From Streptomyces sp. A3M-1-3 (GTDB lineage Bacteria; Actinomycetota; Actinomycetes; Streptomycetales; Streptomycetaceae), in contig NZ_JANAVP010000002.1 in assembly GCF_024213665.1 (NCBI RefSeq), forward strand, positions 249,225-313,224: a stretch of DNA of 64,000 bases. The letters are read 5' to 3'. This document shows, piece by piece, positions 26,993-33,610 of the stretch. The stretch's first letter is position 1. The number at the start of each line of letters is the position of its first letter. The notes under the pieces were generated by a model. The model saw nothing but the letters and a program-made list of their open reading frames with translations, had not been told where the DNA came from and did not search any database. The position numbers and the translations under genes were made by a program.

Positions 26993-28281
26993 CGGGGCGT
27001 CCCCTCCTTCGCCAGCAGCAGTTGCTGGACATCGAGATAGCCGGAGCGGAAGCCCGCCTCGGAGTAGGCGAGGTAGAAGGTCCACATCCGGCGGAAGGTC
27101 TCGTCAAACTCCAGGGCGGCGACGTCGGCGGCCCGCTCGGTGAAGCGTTCGCGCCACAGCCGCAACGTCTCGGCGTAGTGCGCCCCGAAGGCGTCGCGCC
27201 GGAGCACGCGGAGCCCGGTGCGCGCGGCGGTGACCTGCTCGATCGCCTCGACAGAGGGCAGTATCCCGCCGGGGAAGATGTACTTGTGGATCCAGGTGTA
27301 GGTGGTGCGGGAGGCGAGCATCCGGTCGTGCGGCATGGTGATCGCCTGGAGGGCGATCCGGCCGCCGGGCGCGAGCAGCCTGTCCAGTGTCATGAAGTAG
27401 TCGGGCCAGAACTCCTCGCCGACGGCTTCTGTCATCTCGACGCTGACGACGGCGTCGTACCGGCCGAGCACCCGCCGGTAGTCGCGCAGCAGTACGGTCA
27501 CCCGGTCCTCGAGGCCGGCGGCGCGGATGCGTTCCTGGGCCAGCGCCTGCTGCTCCCGTGAGAGCGTGACGGTCAGGACGCGGGCCCCGCGCCGGGCCGC
27601 GCGGATGGCCAGCTCGCCCCAGCCGGTGCCGATTTCGAGCAGCTGGGTGCCGGGGCCGACCTGCGCCAGGTCGAGCAGCCGGTCGATCTTGCGGTGCTGG
27701 GCCGCGGGCAGCAGCGACGGGTCGGCGGGGAAGCCGCGGAAGAGTGCCGAGGAATACGACAGGGTGTCGTCGAGGAAGAGCGAGAAGAGGTCGTTCGACA
27801 GGTCGTAGTGGTGGCTGATGTTGTCGCGCGCCCCCTCGGGGGTGTTGCGCTGCGCGGACGGTTTCTTCAACTCCCAGAGCGGCCGCAGTCGTTGCAGGGG
27901 CGCCGGGATGAGGGTGGCGGCGTTGCCGGCCAGGGCGGTCAGTACGCCGACCGGGTCGCGGGCGTCCCATTCGCCCGCCATGTAGGACTCACCGAAGCCG
28001 ATCAGGCCACTGGCGCCGATCCGCCGGAAGAACGCGTGCGGGTCGTACACCTCCAACAGGGGGCCGCCCAGGCCCAGCGTCTCGCCGCCCGCGAGGCGGA
28101 CCCGCAGCGGGAGTCCGCCCAGCGCGCGCCGGACGAGCAGCTCGGCGACCGCGGTTCTGGTCCGCGAGGTCCTGGGCAGGGAGGCCACATCGGGCCAGCG
28201 CCGCGGATCGACGGCCGCGGCTGCCGGCGCCGCGGGGCGGCGACGCGGCACACGGTGTTCGGAGCTCACTGACACGCTCAC
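26989..28281 (-). CDS. Cyclopropane-fatty-acyl-phospholipid synthase family methyltransferase, paralogue A (UfaA1-like)
   Basis: About 430 residues. The N-terminal region has LGGPLLEVYDPHAFFRRIGASGLIGFGESYMAGEWDARD, then NISHHYDLSNDLFSLFLDDTLSYSSALF, the SAM loop LLEIGTGWGELAIRAA, YDAVVSVEMTEAVGEEFWPDYF, and TYTWIHKYIFPGGILPS near the C-terminus. The last is typical of the CFA/UfaA1 group. GTG 28281 overlaps the DUF1365 stop as GTGA. Its position next to the DUF1365 gene makes it the direct counterpart of Rv0447c (ufaA1), reported to make 10-methyl (tuberculostearic-type) acids. Confidence 0.9.
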   Translation of the reverse strand: MSVSVSSEHRVPRRRPAAPAAAAVDPRRWPDVASLPRTSRTRTAVAELLVRRALGGLPLRVRLAGGETLGLGGPLLEVYDPHAFFRRIGASGLIGFGESYMAGEWDARDPVGVLTALAGNAATLIPAPLQRLRPLWELKKPSAQRNTPEGARDNISHHYDLSNDLFSLFLDDTLSYSSALFRGFPADPSLLPAAQHRKIDRLLDLAQVGPGTQLLEIGTGWGELAIRAARRGARVLTVTLSREQQALAQERIRAAGLEDRVTVLLRDYRRVLGRYDAVVSVEMTEAVGEEFWPDYFMTLDRLLAPGGRIALQAITMPHDRMLASRTTYTWIHKYIFPGGILPSVEAIEQVTAARTGLRVLRRDAFGAHYAETLRLWRERFTERAADVAALEFDETFRRMWTFYLAYSEAGFRSGYLDVQQLLLAKEGTPR

Positions 28282-29051
28282 TTGACACCCTCCTGGGGGT
28301 GGGGACGGGGCTGGGGACGGGGTTGTACGGGCAGTCCGCGCAGGTAGAGCCGGATGCCGTGCAGGCGGATGCCCACGGAGACGGCCACCGTGGACAGTGG
28401 ATGGCGCACGGCCGCACGCAGCAGGGTGAACGGACCGGCCGGGCGCCGTTCGCCGCGTACGGTCGCGGTGAACGGGCGGGCACCGGAGCGTTCCAGCTGT
28501 ACGGTCAGGTCCAGCCGCCCGTCCGGTTCGGGCAGCCGCATCCGATAGCCGCCGTCGACCGGGAAGAACGGCGAGACGTAGAACTCCTTGGCCACCGACA
28601 CCCGGTGGGCCTCGTCGGGCCGCAGCAGATAGCAGTGCCGCTCGCCGTAGGTGTTGTGCACCTCGGCGACGACGCACAGCGGCGAGCCGTCGCGGCCATG
28701 GCACCAGAACAGGCTGAGCGGGTTGAAGACGTGGCCGAGGACGCGGGCATGGGCGAGCATCCGTACCGCCCCGCCGTCCAGCTCCACCCCGTGGCCGGCG
28801 AGGAACTTCTCCAGCCCGGCCCGGATGGTCGGTTCCGTCCCGTCGAAGTGGTCACGGGCGTCGAAGCGCGCCAGCGGCCGCAGCAGCCGGGGAAGCCGCG
28901 GCGGCCGGCCGGGGTCGACCAGCCACAGGTAGGTGCGGTGCCGGAAGGCGTGGCGCACCGGCGCGGTCCGGGTATGGCCGACCGTGCACGTGTAGAGGGC
29001 CGGTACCGGTGCCTGTACCGGTGCCTCGCTCACCGCGCCGGCCCCGCTCAC
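28278..29051 (-). CDS. DUF1365 family protein
   Basis: About 257 residues with the family motifs VRHAFRHRTYLWLVDPG, MLAHARVLGHVFNPLSLFWCHG, and VVAEVHNTYGERHCYLL, then FYVSPFFPVDGGYRMRLPEP. DUF1365 genes almost always sit with a FAD amine oxidase and a CFA-like methyltransferase, and the biochemical function is unknown to me. It is predicted to be cytoplasmic. GTG 29051 overlaps the amine oxidase stop as GTGA. It corresponds to Rv0448c. Confidence 0.88.
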   Translation of the reverse strand: MSGAGAVSEAPVQAPVPALYTCTVGHTRTAPVRHAFRHRTYLWLVDPGRPPRLPRLLRPLARFDARDHFDGTEPTIRAGLEKFLAGHGVELDGGAVRMLAHARVLGHVFNPLSLFWCHGRDGSPLCVVAEVHNTYGERHCYLLRPDEAHRVSVAKEFYVSPFFPVDGGYRMRLPEPDGRLDLTVQLERSGARPFTATVRGERRPAGPFTLLRAAVRHPLSTVAVSVGIRLHGIRLYLRGLPVQPRPQPRPHPQEGVK

Positions 29052-30316
29052 CACGTCACCCCCAGGGCCGAGGCCGCCTCGACCCCCGAGCGGCAGCCGT
29101 CCTCGTGGAATCCCCAGCTGTGGTAGGCCCCGGCGTACGCCGTCACCGGGCCGCTCAGCGCGGGAAGTCGGCGCTGCGCCGCCACGGACTCCGGGGTGAA
29201 GACGGGGTGTTCGTACACCATGCGGGCGAGGACCCGGTCCCGGTCGACGAGGCCGGCGCCGTTCAGAGTCACCACGAACGCCGCCGGGGCATCGAGCCGT
29301 TGCAGCCGGTTCATGTCGTAACTGACCCGCACGCCGTCCGCCGTCGCGCGGCAGGACGGCATCAGGTAGTTCCAGGACGCGCGAGCGCCCCGGCTGCGCG
29401 GCAGCACGCTCGTATCGGTGTGCAGCAGGGTGGGGTTACGGGAGTACGTGAACGCGCCGAGCAGCCGGCGTTCCGCTTCGGTCGGGTCGGCGAGCAGCCG
29501 AAGGGCCTGGTCGGGGTGGACGGCGACGATCACCGAGTCGTACCGCCTGCTGGTGCCGTCCTCGGCGGTGATCTCGACACCGCCGCTGTCGCGGCGCACG
29601 GCCCGCACGGGGGTCGCGGTGTGCACGGCGGTGAGCTGCTTGGCTATCCGTTCGACATACTCGCGCGAGCCGCCGGTGACGGTGCGCCAGACCGGTGAGC
29701 CGCCGACCGAGAGCATCCCGTGGTGCTCCAGGAACCGGAACAGGTGCCTGGCGGGGTAGCGCATCGCCGTCGCGGCGTCGCACGACCAGACGGCGGAGAC
29801 GACCGGGGTCATGAAGTGCGCGGTGAAATACGTGGAGTAGCGGCCCCGTTCGAGGAACTCCCCCAGTGTCAGCGTCTCGTCGCCGCCGTGCGCGAGCAGC
29901 CGCCGGGCCGCCCGGTGGAAGGCCGGGACCTCGGTGAGCATGCGCAGATAGCCGGCACGGAAGGCGTTGCGGGGGCGGGCCAGCAGGCCGGTCGGGCCGC
30001 GGGCGCCGGCGTACTCGAGTCCGCAGCCCTCGCAGCGCACGGACATGCTCATCTCGGACTCCTGGGTGGCCACGCCGAGTTCGGCGAAGAGCCGCAGCAG
30101 GTTCGGGTAGGTGCGCGCGTTGTGGACGATGAACCCGGAGTCCACGCGGTGCACCCGTCCGTCCGAGGAGGGCACCTCGTGGGTGTGCGCGTGGCCGCCG
30201 AGGCGGTCGTCGGCCTCGTAGAGCGACACGTCGTGCGCGCGTTGCAGTACGTACGCGGCGGTCAGCCCGGCCACTCCGCCGCCCACCACCGCCGTCCGCC
30301 GGCGTTCCCCACTCAT
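29048..30316 (-). CDS. FAD-dependent amine-oxidase-fold oxidoreductase of the sigK lipid operon
   Basis: A 422-residue protein. The N-terminal dinucleotide-binding motif is VVGGGVAGLTAAYVLQRAHDVSLYEADDRLGGHAHTHEV, and the C-terminal FAD motif is PVTAYAGAYHSWGFHEDGCRSGVEAA. VDSGFIVHNARTYPNLLRLF and SVGGSPVWRTVTGGSREYVERI lie between. The fold is that of NAD(P)-binding amine oxidases/phytoene desaturase relatives; family members next to CFA-like genes are thought to act on lipids. It is the first gene of the five-gene leftward operon, with a SigK-type promoter at 30367-30394. It corresponds to Rv0449c. Confidence 0.9.
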   Translation of the reverse strand: MSGERRRTAVVGGGVAGLTAAYVLQRAHDVSLYEADDRLGGHAHTHEVPSSDGRVHRVDSGFIVHNARTYPNLLRLFAELGVATQESEMSMSVRCEGCGLEYAGARGPTGLLARPRNAFRAGYLRMLTEVPAFHRAARRLLAHGGDETLTLGEFLERGRYSTYFTAHFMTPVVSAVWSCDAATAMRYPARHLFRFLEHHGMLSVGGSPVWRTVTGGSREYVERIAKQLTAVHTATPVRAVRRDSGGVEITAEDGTSRRYDSVIVAVHPDQALRLLADPTEAERRLLGAFTYSRNPTLLHTDTSVLPRSRGARASWNYLMPSCRATADGVRVSYDMNRLQRLDAPAAFVVTLNGAGLVDRDRVLARMVYEHPVFTPESVAAQRRLPALSGPVTAYAGAYHSWGFHEDGCRSGVEAASALGVTW

Positions 30317-30366
30317 ACCGCTCCCTCCGGTCCGCTTCCGCTCGGGGCAACAGCCCTTCGCCGGCT

Positions 30367-30394
30367 ATTCGGGGCCGCGCGGCGCGTGGATTGG
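30367..30394 (-). promoter_or_regulatory. SigK-type ECF promoter of the lipid operon
   Basis: On the minus strand: CCAATC (-35, 30394-30389), 16 bp, CCGAAT (-10, 30372-30367), about 50 bp before the amine oxidase start. It has the same spacing and almost the same sequence as the promoter in front of sigK. Confidence 0.75.
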
Positions 30395-30521
30395 TCGGCG
30401 GGACGATCATTCGCCTGCCGGCGTGCCGAACCGGCGGGGGAGGGGGCGGGTGAGGACTTCGGCGCCGGGCGGACATGGACGCGTCACGCCGCTGAAACCA
30501 GGACTCGTACGCTGGGCGGTG

Positions 30522-31460
30522 ATGAGACGCAGACCGAAGGTGCCACCGCCGCCCCTACCCCAGCGGTACGGAATCGACCCGGTCCGGCTGAGGCTTCCCC
30601 TCGCCGGACCGTGGGCCACAGTGCGCGATCATCTCGTCGAGCGGCTGCCCAAGGGCGCCGCGGTGATCGACGCGATGCTGCGCGAGGGAGCGGTGGTCGG
30701 GGTGGACGGGCCCGTCCTGCCCGGTGCGCCCTTCGCGCCCGGGGCCTACGTGTGGTTCCACCGGGAGCTGCCGGACGAGGTGCCGGTGCCGTTCGGCATC
30801 GACGTCCTGTACCGCGACGAGCATCTGGTGGTCGCCGACAAGCCGCACTTCCTGGCCACCACCCCGCGCGGCAGCCATGTGGCCGAGACCGCCCTGGCGC
30901 GGCTGCGCCGCGATCTGGCGCTGCCCGAGCTCAGCCCCGCGCACCGGCTGGACCGGCTCACCGCCGGGCTGGTCATGTTCGCCGTACGGCCGGAGGACCG
31001 CGGGGCGTACCAGTCGCTCTTCCAGGACAGGCGGGTACGCAAGGAGTACGAGGCGGTCGCGCCGTACGATCCGGACCTCGCCCTCCCGCAGACGGTGCGC
31101 AGCCGGATCGAGAAGGTGCGCGGGGTCATCGCCGCGCGTGAGATCCCCGGCGAGCCGAACAGCGAGAGCCGCATCGAGCGGGCCGGGCAGCGCGGCGGGC
31201 TCGGCCGCTACCGGCTCACGCCCGCCACCGGCCGTACGCACCAGCTGCGGGTGCATATGAACGCGCTGGGCGTTCCCATCCTTGGCGACCCCGTCTATCC
31301 GGTGGTCACCGACCCCGCCCCGGACGACTTCCGGCGGCCGCTGCAACTCCTCTCCCGGGTACTGGAGTTCACCGACCCGGTCACCGGCCGTGCGCACCGG
31401 TTCGAGAGCGCCCGCACGCTGCGTGCGTGGACCTCGTACGAGGAGTGGTCAGCCGGCTGA
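30522..31460 (+). CDS. RluA-family pseudouridine synthase
   Basis: A 312-residue protein. An N-terminal S4-like region (VRDHLVERLPKGAAVIDAMLREGAVVGVDG) is followed by the catalytic domain. This has DVLYRDEHLVVADKPHFLATTPRG, the catalytic HRLDRLTAGLVMFA (Asp) and the late TGRTHQLRVHMNALGVPILGDPVYP. It isomerises uridine in rRNA or tRNA; the target is not readable from sequence. I chose ATG 30522 (MRRRPKVPP) rather than upstream in-frame starts. Its 3' end overlaps the convergent TetR gene by 12 bp. Confidence 0.92.
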   Translation: MRRRPKVPPPPLPQRYGIDPVRLRLPLAGPWATVRDHLVERLPKGAAVIDAMLREGAVVGVDGPVLPGAPFAPGAYVWFHRELPDEVPVPFGIDVLYRDEHLVVADKPHFLATTPRGSHVAETALARLRRDLALPELSPAHRLDRLTAGLVMFAVRPEDRGAYQSLFQDRRVRKEYEAVAPYDPDLALPQTVRSRIEKVRGVIAAREIPGEPNSESRIERAGQRGGLGRYRLTPATGRTHQLRVHMNALGVPILGDPVYPVVTDPAPDDFRRPLQLLSRVLEFTDPVTGRAHRFESARTLRAWTSYEEWSAG

Positions 31461-32090
31461 CGGGTCCGGGCCGGCACCCGCGATGCGCAGTGCCGCGTCC
31501 GCGGTCGCTTCGGCGAAGGCGGCGACGGGGCGGTCCGGGTCGGAGCGGTGGATGAGGATGACGCCCTCGATGAGCCCGAAGACCAGGTCGGTGCGGAGCG
31601 CGAGCCCGTCCTTGTCCAGTTCGGCACCGGGCGCGGTGCCGGCCAGCAACTGCCCGTACGCCTCCTTGAGTTCCGTGCGGACGCGATGGAACCCGGCGAA
31701 CCGTTCCGCGCGCACCTCGGGCAGGAGGTACAGGCCGCCCAGGTTGTGCGGGCCGCAGAGCAGCTCGACGTCCGAACGGCACAGCTCCCACAGGCGGGAC
31801 TCCGCGGAGGCGTCCTGGGCGGCGAGCAGCCGGCGGGCGAGGGCGAGCGAAGGCGTGACGGTGGATTCGAGTAGCTGGGCGAGGAGTTCCTCCTTGCCGG
31901 TGAAGTAGTGGTACATCGTCGCCTGCCGCATGCCGGCGCGTTCGGCGACGGCCCGGGTCGTCGTGGCGGCGTACCCGCGGGTCGTGAACAACTCGGCGGC
32001 GGCCGCGAGGAGTTCGTCGCGGACCGCCAGCCCGCTGTCCGGCCGCTGATCGGCGCGCGGCCGCCCGACGCGTCTTCCTGTGGTGCCCAC
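31449..32090 (-). CDS. TetR-family regulator of a decayed urea carboxylase locus
   Basis: About 213 residues starting at GTG 32090. The TetR helix-turn-helix is ELLAAAAELFTTRGYAATTTRAVAERAGMRQATMYHYFTGKEELL (about residues 24-70), followed by an all-helical ligand domain. The gene looks intact. It is divergent from remnants of UAAP1 and allophanate hydrolase genes. In intact Streptomyces loci a TetR gene precedes UAAP1, UAAP2, urea carboxylase and allophanate hydrolase. A palindrome at 32269-32291 is the likely operator. Confidence 0.88.
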   Translation of the reverse strand: MGTTGRRVGRPRADQRPDSGLAVRDELLAAAAELFTTRGYAATTTRAVAERAGMRQATMYHYFTGKEELLAQLLESTVTPSLALARRLLAAQDASAESRLWELCRSDVELLCGPHNLGGLYLLPEVRAERFAGFHRVRTELKEAYGQLLAGTAPGAELDKDGLALRTDLVFGLIEGVILIHRSDPDRPVAAFAEATADAALRIAGAGPDPSAG

Positions 32091-32268
32091 GGTTCCGATC
32101 GTCGCACAGCGGCGGCGTCCGCGGATCTTGCCGGCCCCCAGGCACCCGCCAGGCACGACCCGGGGCCCAGCACCCGTCCGGGCGCCCGGGCCGACGTCCT
32201 CCGGCCGCGTGAGCGTCCGGTAACTCGCCCGCAACGGCCGGGCAACGGGCCCGACCCGCCCGCCTCCT

Positions 32269-32291
32269 AATTTCTGTCGGCGACAGAAATT
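32269..32291. promoter_or_regulatory. Perfect palindromic operator, probable TetR site
   Basis: Arms AATTTCTGTC and GACAGAAATT flank GGC. At AT-rich 23 bp in very GC-rich DNA it stands out. It lies between the TetR start and the UAAP1 remnant, as expected for a TetR-family dimer site. It appears to have outlived the genes it controlled. Confidence 0.75.
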
Positions 32292-32299
32292 ACCGCCGA

Positions 32300-32960
32300 G
32301 CAGGGCACGGGACCACGCCCGCGCCCAGGAGGCCCAGCAGCGCACCCGCACCGGGCCGCAGCCCGTGGTGCCCGCGAGCGAGTGGCCCGCGCCGCCCGCC
32401 GGAACCGCCGCTCAGCAGCTCGTCTGGGCGGAGACCGTGGCGGGCGGCAACTGCACCCACCGCGGACACGGTCAAGGCGCAGTGGAACGCCTACCTGGGC
32501 GAGGGACGGCTGATCCTCTCCGACCAGGGCCGGGTGCTCGCCTCGGTCATCGCGGACACCTCCGGCGGCCGCGACACGCTCTGCGGCACCTCGACGCTCG
32601 TACGGAACACCCAGCGGTACGGCGACGGCACCCCGCAGTCCGCCTCGCCGCCGCGAGCTGCTTAAGCTCGCCGCGCTCAAGAACGGCCTGGCGCCCCGCG
32701 ACCTGCCGCCCTCCCTCTCCTTCTTCCAGGGCGTGGAGGTACGGGAGGACGGCGCCCCGGACCTCACCGGTACCGCCGGGCCGGGCGCCTCGGTGGTCCT
32801 GCGCGCCGAGCAGGACCTGGCCGTACTGATCGCGAACGTCCCGCACCCCTTGGACCCCCGGCCCGACTACACCTCGACCCCGCTGGAGGTGCTGGCCTGG
32901 CGCGCCCGGCCCACCGCGCCCCGGTGACCCGCTGTGGGAGGCGATCCCAGCGATGCCCGG
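32300..32960 (+). pseudogene. Broken urea-amidolyase-associated protein 1 (UAAP1) gene
   Basis: Three frames together spell UAAP1. Frame 1 has VVPASEWPAPPAGTAAQQLVW and WAETVAGGNCTH. After a deletion the next frame has TADTVKAQWNAYLGEGRLIL and LSDQGRVLASVIADTSGG. That frame stops at 32662 (TAA), and a third continues with RELLKLAALKNGL, APRDLPPSLSFFQGVEVRED and PHPLDPRPDYTSTPLEVLAW. No start codon with a ribosome binding site is visible. UAAP proteins (DUF1989) accompany urea/guanidine carboxylase systems. The gene cannot be functional. Confidence 0.85.
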
Positions 32961-32980
32961 GACATCCCGGCGCACCGGCT

Positions 32981-33522
32981 ACGGTGGGGTCCAGGTCGGC
33001 GGCTCCGGCGTGCCCACCACGCCCGGCCACCCCACCATCGCCGAGGTCGCGGCCGATCCGGTCGGGGCGTGATGCTGGTCGGCCTCGCCGGCACGGACGA
33101 GCGCCTGGCCCGGATCGCCGCCCTGCTCACACCGCCGGTCCGCCTCGCCGTGGTCGGAGCGCAGCTGTCCGGCAGCCCGCTCAACCCCCAACTCCTCGCG
33201 CACGGCGCCACCCTGGTCACCACCACCACGACCGCCCCGGTCTACCGGCCGTACGCGCTGCGCACCGACCCGCCCAAGCCGGGCCTGGTGTACGTGGGCG
33301 AAGGGCGGCGCCGCGATCGAGGCGGAGGTGTGGGCACTACCCCCGGAGGGCCTGGGCGCGCCCACCGCCGCCCTCCCCCGCCCCATGGCGATCGGCCGCG
33401 TCGAGCTGTCCGACGGAACCTCGGTCCCCGGTTTCCTCTGCGAGCCGGCCGCCGTCGAAGGCGCGCGGGACATCACGGAGTTCGGCGGCCGGCACGCGTA
33501 CACCGCGCAGCCGCGCCAGTAG
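32981..33522 (+). pseudogene. Remnant of an allophanate hydrolase (AtzF-like) gene
   Basis: The start reads PGHPTIAEVAADPVG, an allophanate hydrolase amidase segment, and then jumps without transition to MLVGLAGTDERLARIAALLT and QLSGSPLNPQLLAHGATLVT, which belong to the C-terminal domain. Most of the amidase domain is gone. A one-base shift near 33303 moves the rest into another frame: AAIEAEVWALPPEGLGAP, then PRPMAIGRVELSDGTSVPGF and DITEFGGRHAYTAQPRQ to the normal end. The UAAP2 and urea carboxylase genes expected between this and UAAP1 are absent. Confidence 0.85.
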
Positions 33523-33610
33523 CGGCGATGCGGCGGAACAACGCCACTGGCCGGCACCCTCAGGGGATGCCGGCCAGTGCCCGAACCGCCTCGCCGAGGA
33601 GCGCGCCCGG

